Source of the DNA: Certhia americana
Lineage: Eukaryota; Chordata; Aves; Passeriformes; Certhiidae
NCBI GenBank assembly: GCA_018697195.1
Contig: CM031858.1
Location: forward strand, 94,204,298 to 94,268,297
Direction of reading: 5' to 3'
DNA length: 64,000 bases
Positions 1-13,835 of this stretch are shown piece by piece. How positions within the stretch are numbered: position 1 is the stretch's first letter; each line of letters starts with the position of its first letter. Under the pieces are notes generated by a model. The model was not told the origin of the DNA. It searched no databases and saw only the letters and a program-made list of their open reading frames with translations. A program made the translations under genes and the position numbers.

Positions 1-150
1 TTCTGAGGCGGATTCACCGGTTTCTGGAGAGTGTCTCCCCCAAAGTGGTGGCTGTGCGCCGTGCTCAGGGCCGGCTCCTCGGCGGGTCCCAGAAGCCCGC
101 CCGGCAAAGGGCCGCTGCCTTTGGCCCCATGCCACGGACTTTATTTCATG
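1..150. promoter_or_regulatory. CpG-rich edge, possible shore of the ZNF516 promoter CpG island
   Basis: The first 130 or so bases hold about ten CpG dinucleotides (for example the run through positions 57-115), far denser than the following 39 kb. The GC richness falls off sharply after about 140, giving way to a C9 A25 tract. A CpG island at the 5' end of a large vertebrate gene is the usual promoter context, and the only recognisable gene downstream on this strand is ZNF516, so this may be the 3' shore of its promoter or first exon. I see no strong splice donor here, so a first exon, if any, most likely ends to the left of the window. It could instead be an internal or unrelated island. 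Confidence 0.4.
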
Positions 151-241
151 CTTGCTGCACTAAATGAGTTAACAGCCAAAGGGTTTTTCATTAACTCGAC
201 TTGGCAACCGTGTATTTCGTTGACTTCTCCCCCCACTACAG

Positions 242-275
242 CCCCCCCCCAAAAAAAAAAAAAAAAAAAAAAAAA
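242..275. repeat. C9 A25 homopolymer tract
   Basis: Nine C are followed directly by twenty-five A. The A run could be a simple slippage tract or the poly-A remnant of an old retrocopy. No recognisable retrocopy body precedes it, and I see no target-site duplication. Confidence 0.9.
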
Positions 276-589
276 CAAACCCAAAACGTAATTCTAAGCA
301 GAAGCTGAGTGGCGTGACATGGGTCCCTTTTGATTTGGGAGGGGGAGTCTTTTTCAAAATCTTCCGTCAGATCTCCCTTGTGCCCCCATCCCCGCGCATG
401 GTGTGTGGGTGGGATGATAGCGGAGAGTTTTATTTTGTGAGATGTGCTGTGCGTCGTGATTTTTGACCATTGCTTTCCAGCAGTGTTTTAAGGCCCTGTG
501 TGTCATGGACCAAGCAGGAGGATGCTGACCCTGTGGCAGGGCAGTGACCTTCAGCTGTCCCCCCTCAGTCCCACAAGGGATATGTGGAT

Positions 590-870
590 GGGGCTGGGGG
601 GAGTGTGTGCGTGTGCATGCTGGGTGCTGCATTGCTGCATGCAGGGCAGGTGCATGCAGGGCTGGGAGGGGTGTTGCAGCAGGTGGATAGGAGTGTGTGT
701 GCACAGATGCAGGGCAGGGATGTGGTATGTTGCATTGCTGCATGGGAGCCAGATGTGTGTGCCTGTAGGTCCTGCTGGGTATGTGTATGCCTGACGGAAT
801 GAGGCTCACATGGCCGTGGGGTGGGGGAATGCTTGATTGAAGCAGGTGCGTGTGTGTGTGTTCATGTCCC
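590..870. repeat. Degenerate TG-rich repeat with a ~103-bp period copy
   Basis: A TG/GTGTG-rich stretch in which TGCTGCATTGCTGCATG (625-641) reappears with one mismatch at 728-744, a spacing of 103 bp, each copy near GCAGGGCAGG blocks (641-650 and 710-718). It looks like a decayed minisatellite or (TG)n locus. The minus-strand translation is rich in His, Thr and Pro for this reason and does not look like a protein. Confidence 0.6.
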
Positions 871-2379
871 CGTGTTTGTGGCTGTCTCCCATAGGCAGGT
901 GTGGGTAGTAGTGCATGTTGGGCTTCTCTAGTGAGGCCCCCATATGCTTGCTCCCCAGGCTGGCTGCTGCCAGTGGGCCAAAAATAACTGTACTGCAAGA
1001 GGTGTTGGCTGTTTTTGGGGGTGAGCAGTGCCAGGGAGGGGTGTTGGTGATGGGAGCAAAAGTTTCATCTTGGCGGGGAGTATGTTTGTAGTTTTGTTCC
1101 AGTAGTTTTGTCTGTGGCAGCTGGCTGGGATGAGTTGTCTGTAAGTGAACGTTGTTGCTTTGTTTGTCTGCCAGCGTCCTTCACATCGGTCGCAGCAAAT
1201 CCAAAATCATCAGCCTAGTCATCTGCTACTCTGTGCACCCCAGCTTTGTCCCAGCAGGGTGGGCACAATGGTTTTTGGAGCTTTCCCCCTGTTGAAACTG
1301 GAAGCTGAAGTTGCATAGGAGCACCTGTGGTGTAATTAGTATCAAGGTGCCGTATTCCAGGAGGCATCTTCAGTTTCACAGGTTTTCAGCTGCCATAGCC
1401 ATCTTGAGTGAGCTCTGTATAATAGTCATTTGTGTGGGGCTCTGTGTTACTGGCACAAGCACACCTTTACTAGCTCCTGGTGTAAAGTGGTTTTTAGCTA
1501 TCTCTAGAAATTCTTTCCTGGGGTTTGTTTTCAAGCCTTTAGTTCCTATAAAACTTGAGTGGCGTTGAAGTGACACCTAGTTAGTGATAAGTACTGTGGA
1601 GTCTGTGTGAACAACAGGGCATTATAGCCCTCCCTCTAAACTGTTAGATTAATATGCAAAGATAATGCTTACAGAAAGGAGAGAAAAAATAAAGCATCAG
1701 TGAGAATAACATTGTCTTAAGGAATGATCTAAAACATGTTTAAGGAGAGGAGGGTCTTTGTTAGCAAGGTACCTATCTAAGCTTAGCACTGCCTTCCTAA
1801 GCTCGTGTGTGAAACTGTGTGTGCCTCCATAAATGCAAACAACTTTTTGTCTGTGCATCATAGAAAAAAGTTTACATCACTGGGGTGAAATCTCCTACTG
1901 TTACTTGGAAGTGACCTCAATAACTCCATCTGCCTAGAATGGAGCAGCATTTTGTAGATTAAAGTTTTCCTGTGGCAATGACTAATGTATTTACTTTAAA
2001 AAATAGGTTGATTGTATGATTTTATAATTGGTCATAGTATCATGCTGTCACCAAGATTTAATAATAGCAATTATCAGTACAGAAGTGTTTATTGAAGGGG
2101 TTGAAAAAGATTGTGCCGTTTTTCTGAATCTCCCTGTTGAATTCATCCTCATTTTAGCAAAGAGGATGTCTTAACATCTTACAGATCACCTTCAGAAGCT
2201 GGGCTGTTGGCTTCAGTTGACTGAAAAATGCATAACCTTTCAAATGCACCCTGCTGTGGGTGCTTATGCCAGAGAGGGCGGCCTGGAAGAGTATCCTTAT
2301 AGAAATGGTGTAGTCACCAACTGTTGAGAACTTGGGGCAGTCTGTTTATTTTTTTGTTAAGGTCTTTGTGTGTAGGTGA

Positions 2380-2522
2380 CTTCAACAGTTACCTTCAGTT
2401 ACCTATAACTATTACCTTATATAGTTTTAAATATATATATATTTAGTTATAATTACCAATAAGTATTACCTGTCTGTAGTTACCTATATCTATAGTTATC
2501 TATAGTTAGTTTTCTGTAGTTC
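2380..2522. repeat. Degenerate AGTTACCTATA repeat with (AT)n core
   Basis: Repeated imperfect copies of AGTTACCTATA and its TATAGTTA variants run through this stretch, with a short (AT)n core near 2430-2442. It looks like a low-complexity AT-rich locus grown by local duplication. No gene content is seen. Confidence 0.6.
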
Positions 2523-3779
2523 TCTGAGTTTAAGATCTAATGAGTTTTATGCTGAGGTCCCATCTAGTGAAGGGTATCTATAGCTATTATGGTCCAAAAC
2601 CTGTCAGCTTTGAAAAGCCTAACTTCTGTGAGGACTTCAATTAGTGCCAAGAACTTCCAGGACTTCTCTGGGATTACATGCAGTATGCAGAATGATCATT
2701 GAGACTAGTGGTGAAGTGTGTATATGTGTACTTAAACTGGAAATCTGGGTTTGACTATACTGCTTCTTAAAGTCATCAAAATAGAAAGCTGAAATTCAAA
2801 GTGATTGCATTTTGCAGGAAGCAACTTGTCCAAGCTTGCAAATTTCAAAAGAAAAGTGCCTGTTTAAGTTTTTTAAATACAAGTATGAATTTTACATACC
2901 TTTTAAGACTGAATGGGCATTGGATTTCTGCGCAGAAAGGAGAAATGGATTTACTGTTGTATTTCACAACCATGTGGTGTTCTTTAGATGGATAAGAGCA
3001 TGTACAACCATCCTAAAAATTGACTTGTTGCTTGAGAATCCACTGCTGCCCCATAATAAACACCCTTTCCACTCCCATTGACTTCTGGGAGTTGCATGAG
3101 GGTGATTCTGGGTGAAATTACAGTTTCTATATGCATATCTGAAATCCTTACTTATATTGGCAGTTAATCAACTAAAACTTACTATGGTCATTTTGTTTGC
3201 TCTAGCCATAAACTTAATCCAGATACCTAATCACAGCTTGGCAAAAAAAACAAGGAAAAAAAGTCGCTTTTATTTGATTAGATATCTGCAATATAAATAT
3301 TTGAAACTTGGAGCAACATTGCTTTTTCAGAGCAGACATCTTACATGCTGCAAATATTTATACACTTCAGTGCTAGGATAAAGCTGTTCCGACTCAGACA
3401 CTGAAGGCAAAATTCTGTTTTTCAGTTACCCACTGTAACTGCACAGAAACTCTGTACAGTACTTGGGAGTTAGAAGGACTTAACAGGTAGCAATATTTCT
3501 TGGTTGTCACTTCTGTGTTAAAAGTAAATGAAGCTTCCTTTCCTTTTCCAGGAGGAACGATTCAAGTAAATATTATGTTAGTGAGCCCGCATTAAAACTT
3601 GCGAGTGGATTATGGTCCAGGTAGTTAACACTGCCACAGCTTTCATTAGGGTGATGACTTCATTACAAGTGTTTACTTTCATTACCTAACTGTTAGTCAG
3701 CAAATGTTTGGTCTCTTGATCTGCTGAACCTGCTTTGCCATTTGAAGCCGGTGAGCTCTCTTATTTTTTTGGTGTGATG

Positions 3780-4020
3780 ATTACTCAATGCGGGTTGTTA
3801 ATTTTTTGCTGTTTTTACGTCTTGGTGGTCTGCAGAGGCCCATCAGCGTTGTTACACACTCGGTGTTAGCAGTTTCTCTTTGCATTCCTGAAACTGCATT
3901 ACGGCAGCAGCGCTTGTGCAAACGAATGCGGGGCATTAAGTGTTACGAGATTAAATTAGTGTGTGGATGGACAGAACTTGCATCTCATAAGTTGCTACCA
4001 AACTGTTTATTGCCTAATAA
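3780..4020. promoter_or_regulatory. Candidate conserved regulatory block (CpG-retaining)
   Basis: About nine CpG occur in 180 bases, in an intron where CpG is otherwise scarce, next to TTAATTTT and ATTAAATTAG motifs of homeodomain type. Retained CpG together with TAAT-type cores is a common look of vertebrate intronic enhancers. This is inference from composition only. A 79-codon plus-strand ORF covers the same bases but has no recognisable domain. Confidence 0.25.
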
Positions 4021-4299
4021 ATTCTAGCAGGTCTCACAGCAGTAGCACACATCTGTTGTAAGATAAGTTGCTTATTTACCACTGCCAGGTTGTGAGCTGG
4101 CACTGCATAGTGTCCATGGCAGGGACACTGGGACAGGGGCTGTTGAAGACTCTAGTCTTCTGGTCGACTATTTCAAGTCATGGAAAAACAGGGGCTCTTT
4201 TCTGTGGATTCAAGACTGCTTACCTTCTGAGGACTACTTAAAATTTATTTTTGCTAGCCTTTAAGTGATTGCTTATGGAAAAGAATTAAATTTTTATCA

Positions 4300-4400
4300 G
4301 CTGGATATTGTGTCGCTTAGCGCTTGTTCAACAAAATCCACATTTCATTATGCGCTGTTGCTGAAGCTGTAGGCCTGGCATTACTGTTGTAGCGTTGTGG
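4300..4400. promoter_or_regulatory. Candidate regulatory block (CpG-retaining)
   Basis: Four CpG in about 100 bases (in GTCGCTTAGCGC, ATGCGC and TAGCGTT contexts), separated from the 3780-4020 block by about 280 ordinary bases. It could be part of the same element. Composition is the only evidence. Confidence 0.2.
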
Positions 4401-5097
4401 TAAACCCAAGGTAACTTTAGTAGGGTGACTGAATTTACAGCACTGGATGTGGGGATGAATTTAGCACACAGCACTTAGCTCCTAATTAAAGCTTATAGTA
4501 TTACATCCGTAATCAGGGCACTCTTAGAATCTCTAAGAAATTACTTTTTCCTTTGTCTACTCTTCTCCCTTTTCTTTCTTGCCATCTCACTGTGTGATGA
4601 TGGGAGCTTGCTTCTCCGTGTCGGGGCCATCATATTTATGTCCCAAAGGAAATGCTTTCCAGCAGTGTACTTCAAATTGCAAAGTAGAAGAATTTTGTGG
4701 CTCCCTAAATCTTTAAGGCCGGTTTCTAAAATGATCTAGCTTTTAATCTTCTTTTCAAAGTAAAATAAAAACTACAAAGCATATGTAATTACAATTTGTA
4801 GCTATTTTTAGACTCCTGACATGTTTCATTTATAGTATAATGATAAAAACAAATAGCACAGAGGCTAGACAGACAATTTTCAAACCAACAGCATCCGCTT
4901 CAGCTACCCTGTGTGTATTTCATACGTGTTTCCTTTGGTGCTTTTTTTTGTTGTTCTTTTTTGGCTGGGAGTGTACCGAAACTGTCTGTCTCAGTACATG
5001 CTGGGGGGTGCAGAGAAAACGAGAGCTCTGTCTGTCGGGCAGGTCCTGTTGTGAGTGTTTGCTGAAAACCAGATCGTATGTCAGTGAGTTTTAACGT

Positions 5098-5134
5098 ACT
5101 GCACACACACACACAGACACTCACGCACGCATGC
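5098..5134. repeat. (CA)n microsatellite
   Basis: A short (CA)n run at 5102-5114 continues into interrupted CA/CGCA copies to about 5134. Confidence 0.85.
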
Positions 5135-8100
5135 TTTGCTTTTCCAGCAGGTATAATAAAGGAGGAATGGTGAGTTGGCTCGTCACTGTTTTTACGCTGC
5201 ATAGAAATGCTTGTGTTGGCTTATTACAGGGATAAAGCTGAATGAATAGTAATTTTTCCTTGTCTTTTTTAAAAAGATGGTGAGCAGGGAAGTAGTATTA
5301 GTTTCAGTAAAGAAAGAGGGAGAGAAGCTGGTGGAAATTGAGGTGTTCTAGTCACAATTGTAGCCTAATTTTAAAATGGTCACGTTTACTTATGTAAAAA
5401 TAGACTTGGGAATGAAATTAGCCATGTTCTTTGTTTTTAAAAGGGTAACGTGTGCACACTCACCATATGGTAGCATTTAACCCATATTGTATGAGCTGAC
5501 AACAAGTCACATTTATTCTCTGATTTATTTCAGTGTTTCAGAATGTTCTTTTCCTGAAATCTAGTACAATAAAAGATGCATTTAGGATTGTGCAATGTAA
5601 TTGTCTGTAGCTGTTTTGCCTCATTGTTACAATGATACCAGGTTCATGAGTAAGCAATATTTTTCCCTTCTGAAATAATTTCCTTAAGAAATAGTCGTTC
5701 TCTGAATGTTGAAATGGTTTGCGGGAAGAGTTATGAACAATAGCCAGTGACACGGTGTGTTGTAAAGGATTGCGGGGCGAGGTGTTACAGTCTCTGCTGG
5801 CTGAAACTAGAGCTGCTCCTTTGATGGTTGAGTATATGCTTGCAAAGTCTTTCTCTCCCCCCCCTCGTCCACCAGTCTTTACACAGAGGTTGCTTAGTTG
5901 TCTGTTTTAATGGATACATTCTGGCTTCCTTTGTGGTAGACTGTGAGGCACCTGTATTGGCGAGGTGATGGCAGTATTGGCAGCCACAAGTATGATAAAA
6001 CTATGAATCAGGCGACTTAAGGACTGACTTAAACTATGCAATTAAGGAAATAAGATATCTTATTTTCCCTTTGGATTTGGATTTCCCAGGGAGTTGTATT
6101 TTTAGGCTTTCTTTCCCCTGTGCCATCCTATCTATACACATCTTTGGGTTTCAGGACATGAGGCTTTATTGCAAAGTCCCAAAGTGTTCAGTAAACAGGA
6201 GCTGGCTCCATACGGTGCATTGCGTGAGAACTTTCAAAAGTCGGTGGCACTCCTCACTGAGGTACCAGTTGCTCACCATCTGTCTCTTAAAGTAATTTCT
6301 TTTAACCTTGGGACTTTAGAATATTTCAACAAGGTTATTCATGTGTTTTTGTGAAGTGTCTATACGTGTACCGAAAAACTGCTAAGCTTCTAATTTCAAT
6401 GTGGTGTTTGAATACTAATGTATACCAATTAGTAATGGCTGACATTGTAATTTATAGAAGTTGAAAGGAACATTAAACACCACCCTTCCCACACTAAATA
6501 CAGCTTTTCCTCCTGTGTGGAGCTGCTTACGTGAAACCAAGGGTCTGTCTTCCAGATTGTTGGGCTAGGACGTTGATACATCCTTGGATAAACTACCAGG
6601 CTCATGTATTATCACATCAGTCCCTTTGCAACATCCTGTGTGTAACTGTACCTTTAGCTGATTAACACAGTGCTTTCTTGGTGCTGTTTTTGATGGCTCT
6701 GTGAATGCTTATTAAAAGAGTGTTTTCATCACTAAAGAGAAAAGCTGTATGAAATCTATAAATACTTACTTTAATTAGATTTGCTCTGTTTGTCTCTTTT
6801 TTTTTTCCTTTCCCTCCAGATAAATTTTACCTCAGTAATGAATGCTGTGATCTTCAATGCATAATTTATATTGACATTAGTAATGATAGTTGGAGAATAT
6901 TTTAATGCCAGTTTGAGAAAACATGACAATTTATGTTGGTAACCTTGGTCCCATTAAATTAGAACAGATTTTAGTAGAGAGCTGTGACTATCAGTGGTAT
7001 GATGAAATAACCCACTTCTTTTCATTGTGGCAAGCATATTGGAGAGTTCATCTTATCATGAGCGGTACATACCAGGTGTCAAGTGACATGCCAGACACAC
7101 AGCTTTGCTTCTGAATGACTCTTTCCAATTAGAAAGTAATGGCTTTAACGGGATCAACCAAGTAATCGGAGTCTGTCAGTTCTCCAGTGCCAGGAGGTAT
7201 ATATTTGCAAATGTTATTTATTTATCTGTTTTTTAATGAGTTGCAAAATGGTTGGTAACCTTGAGTAAATTTGGGGGGTGGTGGAAATACTATGTGGAAA
7301 TTGTGGGATTAATGGTTTAGCAGTTGGGATTAAAAGTAGTCTCAGCAAATTACCCTGTTGATACTGAAGCCAGAATCTGTTAATGGTGTTACAAGCAGAT
7401 TGGTTTATCGGTCATTTATTTTCTAGGTTGATTAGGGATTATAGGTTGCCATCACAAAAGTAAGCAGTGCAAAAGGCGAGGATTGCTAATATTTTGCTTC
7501 CAAGTTTCGTGCACTTAGAAGAAGGGTGTCTGGAGCTCAGAAGTGGTTTCTAGATTGTGGGCAGCCTTTATGCAGGTCACTAAGAAAATTTTAAATGCCT
7601 GCTGCTGAATTGCCTACTGTTGTGTCTCTGGTTTCAGTGCAGAACCCAGGGCATTTCTTACTTGCAACAAAGTGTGTGATGTGCAGTCTATGCAATAGAC
7701 TGATGGCTTTTGGTTGTCCTAACCTGCAAACAGTGTGTACCTCTGCATAACAAAATCCTTTAACTGCAACCTGTTTACTGCAGATCACATGTACACCTCT
7801 GAGGTAGGGATAGAGTTACAGACCAGGGCATCCCCTCTGAGTCCTCATAAAAAGATGACACCCATGCTGGAGCCCTTTAGATATTACTCTTACCTTCTGC
7901 TATCTAGTTCAGGAGATGCTGTGACTTTCACACTCTTTGCTACCTTGTCCTGATGTACTGCTTGAGATAACGTAGTGACATTTATTTGGCTTTTCAATAC
8001 TTGCCAAGTCAAATGCAATGAAATAGCAGGTGAACATTTCTGCAACTTTTCAGCTAGATGTGAAGCACTGCACAAGATTGGTGGAGAGACCTGTAATTGT

Positions 8101-11100
8101 TTTGTGTCCTTGGCTCTGACAGAAGATAAGGGAGAGAACAAGAAGTTCAAGAAGAGAAATGCTGACTCGGTTTGTTAGAGGAGTGGAAGATACAAGCTTA
8201 AAAGGAATTCTCTGGGGACTGGCTGGCAGGCCTGCAAAAGGGAAGGAAATGGGGACCTTGAGATGTAAAAGATCAAGCTAATTCCTTACCCTTCTAAAGA
8301 CTAGGTCTGTCCTTGCAGAAAGCTTGTCCAAGTTTCCTTCAGGTTCTAAAACTGATATCCAAGGATCAAGACTTGTATCATCAGACTGTGGGGAAGGCAG
8401 ATAGTTACCTGCTAAAAGTGGCTCTTCTGTGAGTTTTGTGCTCCTGGAGAATGAAAGAGAGAGTAATGATGAAGGATGAGCAGCCCCAAGGCAGTGACAG
8501 AGTCAAGAAATTTCTGTGAATTTTGGTTCTAGTCTTTTCTCCTGTAGTTCAGTTAGCACACCAGTGCAAGTTACTCTGGAGTGTGTAGGGAGGCTAAAGC
8601 AAGCTGTCCTGCTGGCTCAATGAGATTGGGAACGTGGCCCTCTGAGTTGGTACTTCCTCTGAACAGGAAAAAAACCTCATCACTTGGTACAGTCTCTGTC
8701 ATCTGTGATCCCCATGGAAGAAGAACACTCTCTCTTAAACTAAACTCTCTTCAACATGTAAGAAAAAGGACAAGATGATGAGAGTTGAGAGTCTGTCAGC
8801 TAAGAAGATAAGATGCTAGACATGCGACAGATTTTTTTGTTTTATTAAGCACACAGTTTGTTCTGCTTTTTTCATTGTAATTTGCACATTGAAGAAGGTA
8901 ACAGTATATTTGAACGGCTAAAATCTCAGTTTCTCATTCCAATATGAAACATGAAGTTTTGAACTTGAATCTTCTTTTTAAAAGAAGGTATCTATGTACG
9001 TAGCGGTATGTGAATCTAGGGAAATAATTTGATGGATGAATAATACAAATGCTCTTCACATAGTCCTCCCTATTCTCCTCCCGTGCTGTTAGGGTCTAAT
9101 GGATTTTGCCTAGCATAACACAAATCTTGTGCTTTACAGCAGCTCTGTGAAGTTTATTGAAGACCAGGTAACCAGGATTACTCCTTGTGTAATTCCACCC
9201 ACAGGTAAGGTAATTACACCTTGTGTTGGGGATAGCGGAGCTATGCCAGTATAACCTGGTTCACTTGTAGAGCTCTCTCAGCTGTTTCACGTCTGGCATC
9301 AGTGTCGGTCTCTTTGCTCAGAAGTGATGAAGAGCTGGTGCAAGCAGCAGGCACAGCAAAAGCTGGAGGAGAAGAATACAGGGTGTGATGAGCTGAACAG
9401 CCTTAAAGGAAAAAAGACAGTTCATACAGAACAGTCACACAGAAATAAGGAGGAGGAAGTGGGTGTCTGGAGGAGCTGTGGGTGTCCAGAAAAATGTTGA
9501 AGGTGGAGAACTACTCTCCCCTGTACCTAGGAACACTGAGTTTCTGTAGGTGAGTGTCTTTCTTTCATGAGAAAACATCATGGCAGGAATGTGTAGTTAT
9601 CTGTGTTAAGGTAGTAAAAGAATCATTGCCCTTTGGTGACATTTTTCTTCATGAGAGAGGAGTCTGAAGTGGTGGCTAGAGCTCCCCTGGCCATCATGTC
9701 CCTGTACAGTGTTGCTGGATGTTGCTATCTTGGATGCGTTAATGGGGTCTGACTGAGATTTGTGTAATTTCCTGTGGCATTGGTCTGCTTGGTGGGCTCT
9801 GCCATCCTGCAGCAGCACCAGAGTGAGACGAGGTGTGTGCAGAGCTGTGTAGGAGCAGGATATGGGAGATGCCTGGTGTTTTGTCTGGTGCCTAGCATGT
9901 GCAGTCCTCCCATCACAGGGAGGCCTGGGATAAATTAAGAGTGGTAGTGGTTATGGAGGGGAGATGTTAAACAGAAGAAGTTGGCTGAGCACATGTGTTT
10001 GCATGTGTGTGAGGTAACTGAATTTTTCTTCTGTGTAGTTTCTTGAAGGGTCTTAAGACTTGGTATTACTGCACAAATCACCCTTTATTATAGACTCCTT
10101 TCCTGTCTCCTGTCCCCCAGGCGTACTTTGCTCTGCAGTCCCTTTTTCCTGGCTGTTGCACACTTCTGAACTTGAGCTGGTATCAGGACTCAAAACTTGA
10201 AGGTGGCAGAGACTTGGGATGAGTGGGTGGATGTGGCATGCTGAGCATGAGAGTTTTTGGAGGAGGAATATGAAGTGGAGCAGGTTTGTGTTCAGAATGA
10301 AAATGGGAGTGATCCAGGTGTTGCAAGGGGCCTGTGAGAAGGATGAAGCCGTGCTGAGAAACCAGGCTGTTGGCACAGAAGGTTTGGGAGGATGTCAGGC
10401 ACGATGTGAACAGCCACCTAAGACTGATAAATTTTTAGCACTGGTAGCAAACTTCCTTATAAAAGAAATTGCTGTTAATGAATAGAATTTGTTGGGACTA
10501 GCTGGGTTTGTGAAAGATGCGTGTCAGCAAAAACAGCCATGAAAAGAAAAAGCACTTGGGAAGTCTGTTGTTCATCTCCTGTCTTTTCTGTGAATACAGT
10601 AATGAACCTGTCCTGAAAGCACATTTTCTAGACATGACTTTTACTTCTACAGCCTTAACTCTGATGACTTTTGCAAAGAATGTGCTGGGTATAATTTTTT
10701 CTATTCTCTTAAAAAGAAGTAGTAGCTTTATGTTTTTAGCATTATAAAAGAGATAAAATGAAGACTTTCAACAATTCCCTTTTCCAGACTTCTGTAGCTC
10801 TGATCAGTTCCTTATGCTGACAGTCATCCTCTACATCAAACCACAACATGATGGTCAGGTAAAGGTGTGTAGGAACACAGCAGTCACCTGTTTTTATCTG
10901 ACACAAAGTCAGTGGTTTAGGCTTACAGAAGATTATGATTTATCAAGAGAGTATAATTATAACCTGTTGTCATATGGTGGCACCCAGTAGCAGTGATGAT
11001 CTGTTGCTGCTGTTCTGGGATGTGTACAAACACACAGTAAGAATAAGTTCCAGGACTTGATTGTATCTCCTCTGTGTACATGTGGTTGTATGGATCCATT

Positions 11101-13807
11101 AAGAGGTCATTAAAGTTCTCCAAAGCATATCTGCTGTCAAATTAAATGCTAGTAAATGTCTGTTAATTATTACAGTCCTCTTCACAATGATAAGTTATTA
11201 GAATTGAATTTACTGTGCATTTTACTACAGTGGGGGGGATGCCAGCTTTCATGTTGGATCCTCATCTGGCATTTCAATGTGTATGCATAATACAAGGCAA
11301 AAATTTGGCCACAGTCTTCCTGGTACTGAAGGATGCCTGTGTGTTGATGCTGTGGAAATGTTCTCTGCTCTCCTCCAAGCTCAGCTGTTTTTTGTGCAGA
11401 CACTGGTTCTGCCACAGGCTTGCAGGAAAGGAGCACCATGGGGCTCTGGTTCTGTATCACACCATGGGTGCCTAGAAATGTGGTCAATGCCACTGTCCCT
11501 GGGTCATTCCAGAAATTAACCTGCCAGCTACCTGAAAAGTATTAGAATGGTTCATTATCCCTCTCTCTTTGTGGCCATTACAGAGGGGTAGTAGGGAAGT
11601 CACATAAGAGATCAGTGACCAAGGAGGAAAAGGTTTAGTATGTCATATAGCACGGGTGCAATCATGTGAATACAGCTCTCTTCCGTAGGGAAAAGTATTG
11701 TGTATGGAATTCTCTTTCATTGCAAAGATACTTCCCTTTTTTGAACAGCAGCAGCAACTTTCTGGTTTTGGTAATTCAGCCTACTAGTAAGAGCTGTGTG
11801 GCATAGTAAATATGCACAGATATGAAGCTTACTTTTATGTACTTCCTAAGCACTGCAACTGGAAGTGAATTGCTGCCACATCATGTGGACACATAAATGG
11901 CATTGTAATTTCTTCTAGGCACTGGTCTGAAAATGATACATATTCCATCACTTTAGGACATTGCATCAACTTGACCCTGGAGGCTAAACCTTGTTCAGTT
12001 ACGGCACATTTTGGTGGTGTTTCTCCAGTTACTTTGGTCATGCTAATTTAAGTTTACATCAGCATACGTTAGACTAGAGCTTGACGTTGGGTGTGCTGAA
12101 TATGTGCTATGGCATAGAAAGTGCAGCAGGATGACAGGGAACTGGGCTGGCAGAAGGAGATGTGCTTGTGGCATCTGTTTTGTGCCTCTTGAATACTTTT
12201 ATTTCAGCCCTGTATTCCCTGCGTCATGTTAATCCTAGTATCGGTAGGTACTGCCTACGCCCAGGTTATTTCTACCTTGAGGTCATGGCATAGGGTCATT
12301 ATCTCATTTTCTGACTGTAAGCCATATTGCCTTGTAGGTTGATGATGAATTCATGGCTTTTAGGGAGTCATGTCTGCTCCTGTGCATATGCACACCACCA
12401 CCAACCCCCCCTACGAAATAGCAACTTCAAAGCCCTCACTGGGTAATCTTCACTGACATCAGTGAGCATTTCTTACTCATCTGAGGAGCCTCGCTGACTT
12501 GAGAGGCACTTTCTTGTTAGTAGGAGTTTGCCAGTGCTGGCATTGGTGGCCCAGCCTGGCCCCAGAGGGTGATGGTGTGACTCAGTTGCCCTAAGTTTGG
12601 CATTGCCTGGGCATATGGGTGCATACGCACACATGCACAAAGAAAAAACAAAGAAGAGGGAAAAAAAACCAGGTGTTGGTGTTACCTGGCCACGATTTGA
12701 AAAAAAAAGAGAAATTGTTGGTTTTGTGTCTCTTGTTCATGCTGTGTAAAGTCAGGCAAATAGTATGCCTGCAGCCCTGTAGGTACAAGTGCCTCCTTGG
12801 CTGCACATAATAATGTGGAACATTCTGTGTTCATGGTAGTGCAGCGTGATGTGCTTCTGTCCCCTTGCCTCCTTCATGACACTGTGGGCTGGATTGTCCT
12901 CAACTCTTGGCCATCTCCACCCACTGATGTGGAGAGTTCAGGGGTGTAGGTGGGGCCAGTTTGATTCTCCATTTATACAGAACATAGACCTGCATGCTCT
13001 GAATGTATTTGTTTAAACAACAGGTCATCTGTTAACACAAAATGGTACACGCCTTCCTGGGTAATGGGAAAATGAAGGCAGTATTGTCATGATGATGGCT
13101 TTAGATTCAGATTGTTTTCTGTAGTTCCTCAAGTATGACAGAAGACACCTAGCTAAGTATTGCTAAAAAAGGTGCTTGCTAGAATAGTAGTAAGCGTATG
13201 ATGAACTTAATGCCAAAGATAACAATGGACTTCAATAGAGTGACTTCAGAATCCTTTTTGTCATTCAGTATTTCTGCTTCTTTTGTCTTGGTAAAGAGCA
13301 GATTTTTTTTTTCCTTCTCCTATTTCCAGTTTTGCAGAAGTAGGTTATCTGTAGTCCTCTATAGTTTTGAGGTTATATATCAGCAAGTATCATATTATTA
13401 ACCCTTGCAAGTCAGTGTTGATTTTTTGTATTATAAATTTAGTATATGCCTATACATGTGGAAACAAAAGTCAGAGATTTATTTTAAAGCTTTAAAGGTG
13501 AATATGTTGTGTTGGCAAGGAGCAGAGCGTACCCTAAGGCATACTTACATTGCCAGTTGGGATTTAAGCTTTTATACTAGTAAATTTTATTGTCTAGGTT
13601 AAAAGCCAAATTCATTCAATCAAATTAATCTCTGGTTCTTTTCCAGTGTGACAGAGTTTAACCAGGGACAAGTGTAGCTGTTCGGTTAAGCATTGAAAGA
13701 TGCTGTTGATTTGGTATTTTTTTAACTAGTATTAGAGTGAGCTGAAAATGAAAAGATGTTTTGAAGTTTTTGCATGGGGCTACCATGCTGCCAGTAATAA
13801 AATGGTC

Positions 13808-13835
13808 ATTTATTTGTTTATTTATTTATTTATTT
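13808..13835. repeat. (TTTA)n microsatellite
   Basis: About seven TTTA-type units with one G interruption (ATTTG at 13812-13816). Simple slippage repeat. Confidence 0.9.

Noticed and set aside
354..998. 214-codon minus-strand ORF, His/Thr/Pro-rich
   Set aside because: It is the reverse reading of the TG-rich repeat; repeated HTHTH and PHPH text reflects CA/TG composition and there is no domain.
6923..7114. ORF beginning TIYVGNLG, like an RRM RNP2 motif
   Set aside because: Only the first eight residues resemble an RRM; no RNP1 or remaining fold follows in 63 codons, so the match is likely chance.
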